Below are positions 1 to 7,850 of a DNA stretch of 64,000 bases, in pieces (position 1 is the first letter of the stretch; every line of letters begins with the position of its first letter). The notes beneath the pieces are model-generated. The model saw only the letters and a program-made list of their open reading frames with translations, was not told the origin of the DNA and searched no databases. The DNA is from Daejeonella sp. H1SJ63 (lineage in GTDB: Bacteria; Bacteroidota; Bacteroidia; Sphingobacteriales; Sphingobacteriaceae), in contig NZ_JARKMZ010000042.1 of assembly GCF_029360775.1 (NCBI RefSeq), positions 1 to 64,000 on the forward strand. The letters are read 5' to 3'. The translations under genes were made by a program, and so were the position numbers.

Positions 1-60
1 TAGAAAGTTACCAACTCTTATTTACATGCCCCTGTGTGTGCTAAAATCTCATGTTCGCTT

Positions 61-155
61 CATCTGTTTATTTTTTGTTTTTAATGGTGAAGAATTGATC
101 ATGATTTAATCATCATACCCCTGCGGGTTTGGGCAAAATCATGATGGCTTCATAT
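61..155. repeat. Dispersed intergenic repeat, copy A
   Basis: About 95 bp that align by eye, in the same orientation, with 60653-60787. Shared blocks are a T-rich start (CATCnGTTTATTTTTT), TTTTAATGGTGA, a GATCATG/ATCATACCCC core and the end ATGATGGnTTCATAT. Copy B carries an extra hairpin insert that is absent here. The core has overlapping ATCATGAT-type dyads, so it could fold. No open frame is preserved. Mechanism of spread unknown. Confidence 0.6.
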
Positions 156-349
156 TTCTTTGTTTTGTTTCCCCAAAAGTAAGGTGCCTCACGGTCTTGC
201 TAAATGACAATTAGGTGGGGAAACAGAAGAACTCGGTAAAAAAGGGGAAATTGTCGGTAAAAGTGCCTGACTCTATTTGAAAGCTCTAAAAACCGGATAT
301 TTACTCCTGAACCAGGCTACGGGAAATCAGAAATACGAGAAAGATTGAA
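156..349. other. Non-coding stretch at window start
   Basis: Together with bases 1-60 this is a stretch of about 350 bases with no credible gene. Short open frames are interrupted repeatedly, and I recognise no RNA gene or transposon end. It may hold decayed coding sequence, but I cannot name a parent. Confidence 0.4.
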
Positions 350-814
350 TTAGGAAAGAAGTTTTTGACGAAGTAAAAACTCAAGCTGATCATTGGAGAC
401 CGCTAGCTTACTGTTCATTTCCTTCAGTTCTTTGGCAGCTGTATAGGCTTCAAATGCTTTTTTAATGGTTTCGTCAAGCTCCTGCTCACTCCAGGGTTTA
501 CTTAAATAATGAAAGATCTTCCCTTTATTTACTGCATCAATAACTGCATTCATATCGGCATACCCGGTTAAAAGAATACGAACCGGTTCCGGATATTTTT
601 CAATTACCTTTTCAAGAAATTCGATACCTGTCATATTGGGCATACGCTGATCCGTAATGATAATCTCTACGGGCTTCGTTTCCAATAATTTCATCGCTGC
701 GTCTGCACTGGAAGCAATCAATATATTATATTTAAGCCGGAAAGTTGCCTTAAAAGAAATAAGGTTATTTTCTTCGTCATCAACATACAGTATATCGATC
801 TTTTTGTCAGACAT
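350..814 (-). CDS. Single-domain response regulator (REC)
   Basis: A 154-residue CheY-like receiver. The acidic pair D12-D13, the phospho-acceptor D55 in DQRMP, the switch threonine in LTGYAD and the lysine in LSKPW are all present. The DQRMP/LTGYAD/KPW style is that of RpfG-like receivers. Residues after about 125 form a short helical tail with no output domain. Its receiver is clearly similar to the N-terminal receiver of the hybrid kinase at 6340-7431, so the two are probably paralogues. It is divergent from the operon starting at 958 and separated by 143 bp. Inference: it takes phosphoryl groups from the kinases of that operon. The family call is secure; the output partner is unknown. Confidence 0.9.
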   Translation of the reverse strand: MSDKKIDILYVDDEENNLISFKATFRLKYNILIASSADAAMKLLETKPVEIIITDQRMPNMTGIEFLEKVIEKYPEPVRILLTGYADMNAVIDAVNKGKIFHYLSKPWSEQELDETIKKAFEAYTAAKELKEMNSKLAVSNDQLEFLLRQKLLS

Positions 815-838
815 TTGGGGGTAACATTAATATTTTAG

Positions 839-867
839 CAAAAATAAGTATAATTAATAAAAACAAG
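839..867 (-). promoter_or_regulatory. Predicted promoter of the response regulator
   Basis: On the minus strand a TATTTTTG element (839-846) matches the Bacteroidota -7 consensus TAnnTTTG, with CTTG at 864-867 as a possible -33 element (17-bp spacing, slightly short). It lies about 25 bp upstream of the ATG at 814. Confidence 0.4.
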
Positions 868-957
868 GTATTTATCAATTAATTTGCATTGCAATAACAT
901 TTTAAACGTTTTAGATACTAAATATAGCATATTCAGCAAAGATTTGCGACTGTAAGA

Positions 958-1767
958 ATGGAAATTCAATTTAACAATGGTAACCCGGTAGTCAGGTTGA
1001 GAGCGTTCAGAGCAATTGATGATCCCAGATCATGTGAATTGTTTATTGAAGGACACAGGAAAGTACTTACCAGCATAGGAGTTGAAAAAGTAACATCCTC
1101 GAACAACGAATGGATGAATAACCCTGCAGCATTCGTGATGATTGTTGAATCATTGGATAAAAAAAATATTTACGGTGGAGCCCGCATTCATGTTGCCGGT
1201 GGTTCAGAACCGCTACCTATTGAACAGGCTACCGGAGCGCTTGACCCTTCAATTTATGATCTGGTTTGGCAATATGCCCAGAATGGTACGGGTGAGGGTT
1301 GCGGACTGTGGAACTCGCGTGAGATTGCAGGATACGGCATTGGAAGTATATTCCTTACCAGAGTTGGTGTAGCCATGTCAACTCAGATCGGGCTGGATTC
1401 ATTATTCGGTCTTTGTGCTCCTTATACTGTAAAAATGGCTCAGAGTGTGGGTTATGAAATAGAATATGGAATAGGAAATAACGGCACCTTCTACTACCCC
1501 AAACTTGATCTGGTTGCAACGGTACTTATCCTCAGGGACTTGAAAAATCTGAGTGCAGCTGATGAAGAAAATAAACGGGCTATCATGGCACTCCGTGATA
1601 ATCTTCAGGGTGTTCGTATTGAAGAGCTCCGGAAGAAAAAAATCGAGATTCACTATGATATTGAAATTCCGAACATGGATCAGTGGGACCTTCAGGCTAC
1701 CATTGCCAATGCAAAGAAAATTGTATCCAGTCAAAAGATCGACGAACGCAACATAAATTTACTTTAG
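958..1767 (+). CDS. GNAT-fold protein resembling acyl-homoserine-lactone / N-acyl amino acid synthases
   Basis: A 269-residue soluble protein with no signal peptide. Residues 1-100 look like the N-terminal half of an autoinducer-synthase/FeeM-type GNAT fold (a FIEGHRKV segment, then a strand leading to GGARIHV). Residues 115-160 hold a GNAT motif A-like stretch, SREIAGYGIGS, followed by a helix and a GYEIEYG strand. The last 70 residues are helical. It is first of five same-strand genes, with a 69-bp gap to the ThiF-nitroreductase gene. Inference: an acyl or amino-acyl transferase making or modifying a small metabolite, possibly a signal. Substrate unknown. It could be an ordinary acetyltransferase. 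I am confident of the GNAT-like fold and unsure of the role. Confidence 0.7.
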   Translation: MEIQFNNGNPVVRLRAFRAIDDPRSCELFIEGHRKVLTSIGVEKVTSSNNEWMNNPAAFVMIVESLDKKNIYGGARIHVAGGSEPLPIEQATGALDPSIYDLVWQYAQNGTGEGCGLWNSREIAGYGIGSIFLTRVGVAMSTQIGLDSLFGLCAPYTVKMAQSVGYEIEYGIGNNGTFYYPKLDLVATVLILRDLKNLSAADEENKRAIMALRDNLQGVRIEELRKKKIEIHYDIEIPNMDQWDLQATIANAKKIVSSQKIDERNINLL

Positions 1768-1836
1768 TTTAGCATTTCATACATGATCTGATAAGCAGTA
1801 AATTCACCCAGTAGTACTACTTAATATTCAAACCCC

Positions 1837-4149
1837 ATGAATAACAGGCTTTCTGAGCTGAAAAAAGCATCCGGACAAATGCAACTTGTCTATAAACCTG
1901 TATTTCTGAGGATCACTGATCACTCAGAAAAGACTGCTCTTGATGAACTGATCGAGAATAATGTCTCTTTTTTTCACGACGAAATTTACGGGCAACTGCA
2001 GGAACTTGTTAAAATGAAGAGTCCTGCACAACGCATCAGGCCCGAAGATTATCCTGAACTCATCAAAAAGCACCTAGCCGGCCGCGACATTAATGCCTAT
2101 GGTGTATGGGTTTATTATCCCTGGAGCCGCAGGTTGGTTCACATGCTTGATGAAGAAGAATTCAAACAGGTAAGAACCAACCGCAATCAGTATAAGATAA
2201 CTGTAAAAGAACAGGAAATATTAAGTACAAAACGCATCGGCATCATTGGATTATCAGTTGGCCAGTCAATCGCCCTGACTTTGGCCATGGAGAGGGGATT
2301 CGGTGAACTTCGCCTTACTGATTTTGATACTCTCGAACTCAGTAACCTGAACCGCATCCGTTCATCTGTTCATAATCTTGGTGTTCCCAAAGTAGTGATC
2401 ACAGCCAGGGAAATTGCTGAAATGGATCCATTTCTTAAGGTAAGCTGTTTTTTTAACGGCCTTACTGAAGAAAATATGAATGATTTTTTCAGTACAAACG
2501 GCAAACTCGATCTTCTGGTAGATGAATGTGATGGTCTGGATATTAAAATCATGGCTCGTTTTAAAGCCCGCGAACTTGGCATTCCGGTAATTATGGACAC
2601 CAGCGACCGGGGAATGCTTGATGTAGAACGTTTTGACCTGGAGCCAAACCGTCCGCTGCTTCACGGAAGCATTGAGAATGTAGATCCTCATACTATAAAG
2701 GGACTTAGCACAGAAGATAAAATTCCAATCATGCTTCAAATGCTTGGGGTGGAAAACATTTCGCTGAGAGCAAAGGCCTCTATGATAGAAGTGGAACAAA
2801 CCATCAATACCTGGCCTCAGCTCGCAAGTTCGGTAGCCCTTGGCGGTGCTGTGGGAGCTGATGTAAGCCGCAGGATATTGCTGGATCAATATCATGCCTC
2901 CGGAAGATACTATATTGACCTTGAAGAACTGATTGGGGATAACAAAACTGAAGCAGAAATACCGCAGAGCAGAGTAAACCCTTACCATCTTCTTAAAGTT
3001 GAGGAAATGAAGCAAATGGCTTCAAAATGTAGTCTTGTAGCCGCTGGTGATGATATTTCTCCGGATAAGGATAGTATCAATAGCTTAGTAGCTGCTGCTG
3101 CTGCTGCCCCATCAACAGGAAACGATCAGCCATGGAAATGGCTTTACAAAGATGGCACCCTATACCTGTTTCATGATGAATTCAGGTCGCATTCTTTTGG
3201 AGATTTCCAGAAAACTGCTTCTTTCATCACTTTTGGAGCAGCCTACGAAAATCTGTTTATTCATGCCTTAAGCTTGGGAATAGAGCCCTATTACAGCTTT
3301 TTCCCGGATAAATCAAATGAAAAACTGGTAGCTGCAATACGTTTTAAGAAACATGCACCCAATGCACTGACAGAACTTTTAAGCCCATTGGATCAGGCAA
3401 TTTACAAGCGTCATACTAATCGGGTAATGGCACCCAGGACTGCAATTCCTCAGGATATTTACTCCCGTTTGGCTTTACTTGCAGAATCTGTCCCGGGAGC
3501 CAGAATGAGGTGTTTCACAGATGAAAATGACATGAAAGGCCTGGCAAGGATTATAGGTGCCTGCGACAGAATGCGCCTCATGCATCCCGAAGGACATTAT
3601 GATTTTGTTCACAGGGAAATGCGCTGGACTCCTGAAGATGCAGAAAAAACACTGACTGGCATTGACATCAGAACCCTTGAACTCGGAAATTCTTTACTGG
3701 CAGCAATGAGTGTTATCAAAAGTGAAAAGGTAATTAATGCCGTTAAGGATCTTGGCGGAGGCAATGCCCTGGGGATGCTTGCCATGCGCACTGTTTCAAC
3801 CGCATCAGCCTTATGCATGATCAGTATACCCGGCTATGAACTCCGGAATTTCTTTGAAGGAGGCCGTTCAATGGAAAGATTCTGGCTGGAGGCTACAAAT
3901 TTAAATCTGGCAATCCATCCTGTTATTTCTCCGCTATATCTTTTTTCGCGTATTTTGCATGGAAATGGCGAAGGACTTGATGAAAAAAACATTAAAGAGC
4001 TTCATTTTTTAAGAGAACAGTTCAACAAAATTACCGGAACAGGGAATAGCGATGCAGAAGTTTTCCTAACCAAAATTGCAATAGCCGAAGAGCCGAAATT
4101 GAAAGCACACCGTTTGCCGGTTAAGGATATTCTGTTCTTTGAAGATTAG
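1837..4149 (+). CDS. ThiF/E1-like adenylyltransferase fused to a nitroreductase-like domain (Rv1355c/MoeY type)
   Basis: A 770-residue cytosolic fusion. Residues 1-130 are an unassigned helical region. Residues 130-400 are a ThiF/MoeB/E1 Rossmann domain with a glycine-rich loop (IGIIGLSVGQS, about 132-142), the acidic DFDTLELSNLNR motif (about 161-172) and DECDGLD (about 230). I see no CxxC zinc pairs and no obvious E1 catalytic cysteine. Residues 410-770 are a nitroreductase-like FMN domain starting with APSTGNDQPW (about 422) and containing RHTNR, like Acg-type nitroreductases. The architecture matches what I recall of the mycobacterial Rv1355c/MoeY family. Inference: ATP-dependent activation of a carboxylate coupled to flavin redox chemistry on the product of the upstream enzyme. 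A run of five GCT codons at 3091-3105 encodes an alanine stretch at the domain junction. Substrate unknown. Confidence 0.85.
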   Translation: MNNRLSELKKASGQMQLVYKPVFLRITDHSEKTALDELIENNVSFFHDEIYGQLQELVKMKSPAQRIRPEDYPELIKKHLAGRDINAYGVWVYYPWSRRLVHMLDEEEFKQVRTNRNQYKITVKEQEILSTKRIGIIGLSVGQSIALTLAMERGFGELRLTDFDTLELSNLNRIRSSVHNLGVPKVVITAREIAEMDPFLKVSCFFNGLTEENMNDFFSTNGKLDLLVDECDGLDIKIMARFKARELGIPVIMDTSDRGMLDVERFDLEPNRPLLHGSIENVDPHTIKGLSTEDKIPIMLQMLGVENISLRAKASMIEVEQTINTWPQLASSVALGGAVGADVSRRILLDQYHASGRYYIDLEELIGDNKTEAEIPQSRVNPYHLLKVEEMKQMASKCSLVAAGDDISPDKDSINSLVAAAAAAPSTGNDQPWKWLYKDGTLYLFHDEFRSHSFGDFQKTASFITFGAAYENLFIHALSLGIEPYYSFFPDKSNEKLVAAIRFKKHAPNALTELLSPLDQAIYKRHTNRVMAPRTAIPQDIYSRLALLAESVPGARMRCFTDENDMKGLARIIGACDRMRLMHPEGHYDFVHREMRWTPEDAEKTLTGIDIRTLELGNSLLAAMSVIKSEKVINAVKDLGGGNALGMLAMRTVSTASALCMISIPGYELRNFFEGGRSMERFWLEATNLNLAIHPVISPLYLFSRILHGNGEGLDEKNIKELHFLREQFNKITGTGNSDAEVFLTKIAIAEEPKLKAHRLPVKDILFFED

Positions 4150-4191
4150 TTCAAATTATCTATAGCCCAGATCCCGAATAAACATTAAGGA

Positions 4192-6339
4192 ATGAAGAGA
4201 TTTTACAGTATTCTGTTCTTATTTACACTGATATGTATTCAACACCTATCAGCACAGGAACCTGTAATATTCAAAGGTAAAAACATAGTTATTGGAAACC
4301 ATATTTCAATATTAGAGGATCCCAGTAATAGCCTGAGCCTGAAAGACATTCAGAAATCAGATGCTTTTATCCCTTCAAGTGTTCCGATTCCAAATCTTCA
4401 GTTAAGCAGTTCAGATTTCTGGATCAAATTCAGCATTAAAAATGAGAGCGATCTGAATAAGATCATTCTTGCGCTTGAATATCCGATGCTCAGTGTCTGC
4501 GAATTTTATTCGATGAGAGATGGGAAAGTTCAGAGCATGAGCTATGATGATCCCTTTTCTAAACGTAAATACAAACATCAGAACTTTATTTTTGATGTAG
4601 ACCTGCCTAAAGGCGAAACTGCAAGTTATTTTATCAGGGTAAAAAGCTCGGAGCAGATGGTACTCCCACTGATTCTGGGACCGCCTAAAGAAATGGCTGA
4701 AAAAATGCTGACCAACGATCTGGTTTGGGGTATTTTTATCGGACTCATCCTGGTGATGGTAATCTATAACCTGTTTATTTACCTTTCGGTTAAAGATTCA
4801 AGTTATCTCTACTATGTTGCCTACAGCTTACTCATTGGACTAACCCAGATAACCCTCGGCGGATTTACCTATCGTTTTGTCCTGTTTGACCATCCTTCAT
4901 GGAATCATTTGGGAATAATCTTATTTCCCGGCCTGGCAGGTATAACTGGAAATCTGTTCATGATGAACTTCCTGCAAACCAAGGATAATACGCCAAAACT
5001 TCATAAGGCAATTTATGTTCCTTTTCTGATATACAGTACTGCCATTATTTTAAGAATACTGGGTTATGATCAGGCAAGTTACAGAGCAATAGATATTGCA
5101 GCCATCACAACAGTACTGCTTACATTTACCGTAACTATTTCACTTTCAAGAAGAGGGTACAGACCTGCAATTCTATTCCTGATCGCATTTAGTATGTTCT
5201 TTACCGGGCTCTTGCTATTCGTTCTGAGGAACCTGGGAATCGTGCCTTATAATGACTTCAGCAATTATACCAAAGAGTTTGGTATCGCTTTAGATGTTGT
5301 TTTACTTGCCTTTGCACTTGCCGACAAGATCAACACCTTTAAACGGGAAAAAGAACGGTCGCAGGAAGAAACATTAAAAGCATTAAAAGAAAATGAAAGA
5401 ATAATCAGGGAGCAAAATGTAATCCTTGAACAAAAGGTAAACGAACGTACACTTGAGTTAAGTGAGACAAACACCGAGTTAAATCAAACGTTAATAGATC
5501 TGAAAGAAGCTGAGGGTCAGCTTGTTGAAGCAGAAAAAATGGCTTCTTTAGGTCAGCTGACTGCCGGAATTGCTCATGAAATAAACAATCCGATAAACTT
5601 CGTAACTTCAAATGTTACTCCACTTAACCGGGATGTCGATATTCTCATCGATTTTATTTCGGAAATGGAGAAAATCGGACTTTCTGATCTTCCTGTTGAA
5701 GAGAAGAAAAGAAAGATCGAAGAACAGAAAGAAGAGTTTGATTATGATTATCTGAAGATCGAAATTGCACAGCTTCTCAAAGGTATTTACGAAGGAGCTT
5801 CAAGAACGTCTGAAATCGTAAAAGGCCTGAGAGTATTCTCTCGTCTGGATGAAGATGATTTGAAAAAAGCAGATATGAATGGTGGTCTGGATTCGACCCT
5901 CATTATTGTAAATAATTTATTAAGTAACAAAATAAAGCTCGAGAAGGTATACAGTGCGATTCCAATGATTGACTGCTATCCGGGAAAGCTGAACCAGGTA
6001 TTTTTAAATATTATTTCGAATGCTATCTATGCGATTAATAAGAAGTTTGGCGATAATCCCGGAGGAATTCTTAAAATCAGCACAAGCAGCAACGAAAAAA
6101 GCGTGTTTGTTAAAATAGAAGATAATGGTATTGGTATGGATGAGGCGACAAAGAAAAAGATCTTTGAGCCATTCTTTACTACCAAGGATGTTGGCGAAGG
6201 CACCGGATTGGGCATGTCAATTGCTTTCAACACAATAAGGAGGCATCAGGGAGAAATACAGGTTAACAGTACCCCGGGACTTGGAACAGAGTTTATCCTT
6301 GAACTGCCTATAGTACTTGAAATTACAGAAGATATTTAA
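4192..6339 (+). CDS. 7TMR-DISM sensor histidine kinase
   Basis: 715 residues. A signal peptide (1-21, ending LSAQ) is followed by a periplasmic beta-rich domain of the 7TMR-DISMED2 type (25-160), seven membrane segments (about 175-385), a coiled coil (390-450), and a kinase core. The phospho-acceptor histidine is in [10 protein letters not shown] (about 461), the N box in [10 protein letters not shown] (about 605), with DNGIGMDE (about 645) and GEGTGLGM (about 668). DISM receptors are known or predicted to bind extracytoplasmic carbohydrate or small ligands. It lies 42 bp after the ThiF-nitroreductase gene and abuts the hybrid gene. Inference: it may sense the product of the two upstream enzymes. 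Domain call secure; ligand unknown. Confidence 0.93.
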   Translation: MKRFYSILFLFTLICIQHLSAQEPVIFKGKNIVIGNHISILEDPSNSLSLKDIQKSDAFIPSSVPIPNLQLSSSDFWIKFSIKNESDLNKIILALEYPMLSVCEFYSMRDGKVQSMSYDDPFSKRKYKHQNFIFDVDLPKGETASYFIRVKSSEQMVLPLILGPPKEMAEKMLTNDLVWGIFIGLILVMVIYNLFIYLSVKDSSYLYYVAYSLLIGLTQITLGGFTYRFVLFDHPSWNHLGIILFPGLAGITGNLFMMNFLQTKDNTPKLHKAIYVPFLIYSTAIILRILGYDQASYRAIDIAAITTVLLTFTVTISLSRRGYRPAILFLIAFSMFFTGLLLFVLRNLGIVPYNDFSNYTKEFGIALDVVLLAFALADKINTFKREKERSQEETLKALKENERIIREQNVILEQKVNERTLELSETNTELNQTLIDLKEAEGQLVEAEKMASLGQLTAGIAHEINNPINFVTSNVTPLNRDVDILIDFISEMEKIGLSDLPVEEKKRKIEEQKEEFDYDYLKIEIAQLLKGIYEGASRTSEIVKGLRVFSRLDEDDLKKADMNGGLDSTLIIVNNLLSNKIKLEKVYSAIPMIDCYPGKLNQVFLNIISNAIYAINKKFGDNPGGILKISTSSNEKSVFVKIEDNGIGMDEATKKKIFEPFFTTKDVGEGTGLGMSIAFNTIRRHQGEIQVNSTPGLGTEFILELPIVLEITEDI

Positions 6340-7431
6340 GTGGAAAAGCAAGACAAAATTAAAATTTTATACGTTGATGATGAGATCAATAACCTGACGG
6401 GTTTCAAGGCTTCATTCAGAATGAACTATAACATTATGATTGCAGTAAATGCAATAGATGCTATGGAACATCTCAACTCAAACCCCGATATCAGGGTGAT
6501 ATTCTGTGATCAGCGTATGCCGGGAAAAACCGGTGTACAGTTTTTTGAAGAGATCAGAAGCCGCTACCCAAAACCCATCAGAATTCTGTTAACAGGATAC
6601 ACAGATATTGATTCGGTTATCGATTCCATAAATTTGGGTAATGTCTTCAGATATGTTAAGAAACCATGGACAGATGCAGATATTCTGGGTGCAATTAACG
6701 AAGCAAATAAATTTTACGTATCCAATTCCCTGCTGGCAGTAAAAAATGAGGAACTTCAGAGAGCTTATAATGAGCTGGATAAATTCTCTTACAGCGTAAC
6801 ACACGATATGCGTGGTCCGCTTCTTAGCATTCTTGGTGCAATTGAAGCAGCACAGCATATGGAAAACATCTCTGAAATCAGGGATATGCTGATGATGATG
6901 AAAACCTCTGTTCGTAATCTGGATGATTTTATTCAGAGTATTCATGATTATTATAATCTTAACAGGGGTGAACTTGAGATCAAACAAATTGATTTTAAGG
7001 AACTTGTAGAGGAGCAGATCCGTATTTTCAGCTTTACTTACCTTGTTAGTGATGTTAAATTTAATACCTCAATAATACAAAAGGAAACTTTCAGGGGAGA
7101 TGAATTATCAATTAAGCTTATCCTCAATAATCTTTTATCCAATGCTTTTAAGTACCAGAAAAAAGATAATAAAGATAAATTTGTTGATCTGAACATTTTG
7201 GTTGAAAATGGATCGGCAATAATTGAGGTATCAGATAATGGAGTAGGAATTGCCGAGAATCTTCTGGGAGATATCTTCAATATGTTCTTCAGAGCAAATT
7301 CACATGAAGTTGGTTCAGGGTTTGGCCTTTATAATGTAAAAGTTGCTGTAACTAAATTAAATGGAAAAATTACCGTAGATTCAGAACTTAATAAAGGAAC
7401 ATGTTTCAGGGTTACCATACAAAATAAGTGA
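6340..7431 (+). CDS. Receiver-histidine kinase hybrid (REC-HisKA-HATPase)
   Basis: 363 residues, cytosolic. An N-terminal receiver (1-125) has D13-D14, D57 in CDQRMP, LTGYTD and KKPW. It is followed by a HisKA domain with histidine in SVTHDMRGP (about 155) and a HATPase_c domain with NNLLSNAFKY, DNGVGI and a GSGFGL glycine loop. The start is GTG at 6340, directly after the TAA of the upstream kinase. The next in-frame ATG (residue 28) would cut the receiver, so GTG is chosen. The zero-base junction implies translational coupling. A receiver placed before the kinase suggests that phosphorylation by the upstream DISM kinase gates this second kinase, giving a relay to the downstream receiver. 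Confidence 0.9.
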   Translation: MEKQDKIKILYVDDEINNLTGFKASFRMNYNIMIAVNAIDAMEHLNSNPDIRVIFCDQRMPGKTGVQFFEEIRSRYPKPIRILLTGYTDIDSVIDSINLGNVFRYVKKPWTDADILGAINEANKFYVSNSLLAVKNEELQRAYNELDKFSYSVTHDMRGPLLSILGAIEAAQHMENISEIRDMLMMMKTSVRNLDDFIQSIHDYYNLNRGELEIKQIDFKELVEEQIRIFSFTYLVSDVKFNTSIIQKETFRGDELSIKLILNNLLSNAFKYQKKDNKDKFVDLNILVENGSAIIEVSDNGVGIAENLLGDIFNMFFRANSHEVGSGFGLYNVKVAVTKLNGKITVDSELNKGTCFRVTIQNK

Positions 7432-7432
7432 G

Positions 7433-7831
7433 ATGTCAGCACCATTTCCACATTTTATAATTATTGATGACAGTCAGCTGGATTGTTTTATCGCTGAAAA
7501 GATCATTCAGAATACAGGAACTTTTTCCAGTGTAAAATCTTATACTGAGGCTACAGATGCACTTGAATCAATAAAAGATTTGGGTGAAAAAATTGATGCC
7601 GTAACCATTATTGTACTCGACATACAAATGCCCCTGATGAATGGGTTTCAGTTTGTTGAGGCCTTCGAACAACTCCCTTCAGAAGTTCAATCAAACTACG
7701 CTATTTTCATGTTCAGCTCATCGATCAATGAAAATGACAAGAACAGAATGGAAAATTATCCCTCAATCAGACGCTTTTATGGTAAACCGATATCAAAGGA
7801 TACTGTAGCAAGAATGATAGAGCAGCTTTGA
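7433..7831 (+). CDS. Single-domain response regulator (REC)
   Basis: 132 residues, one receiver domain with acidic D12-D13, phospho-acceptor D63 in VLDIQMP, the SSS switch region and lysine in YGKPIS. There is no output domain. It starts 1 bp after the hybrid kinase stop and is the last gene of the operon begun at 958. It resembles the lone receiver at 28414-28794 more than the DQRMP-type receivers. Inference: terminal phospho-carrier of the relay, acting by protein contact because no DNA-binding or enzymatic domain is attached. It converges on the peptidase gene, with 19 bp between them. Confidence 0.9.
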   Translation: MSAPFPHFIIIDDSQLDCFIAEKIIQNTGTFSSVKSYTEATDALESIKDLGEKIDAVTIIVLDIQMPLMNGFQFVEAFEQLPSEVQSNYAIFMFSSSINENDKNRMENYPSIRRFYGKPISKDTVARMIEQL

Positions 7832-7850
7832 TACCGGTATAAAAACTATA

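Noticed and set aside
1402-1734. 110-residue minus-strand frame inside the GNAT-like gene
   Set aside because: Antisense to a gene with clear motifs and no start context.
2362-3015. 217-residue minus-strand open frame
   Set aside because: Lies wholly inside the ThiF-nitroreductase gene, has no recognisable motif and an unnatural composition; it is an antisense shadow.
7832-7850. Terminator between convergent genes
   Set aside because: Only a 10-bp ATACCGGTAT palindrome without a loop or T-run; not convincing.
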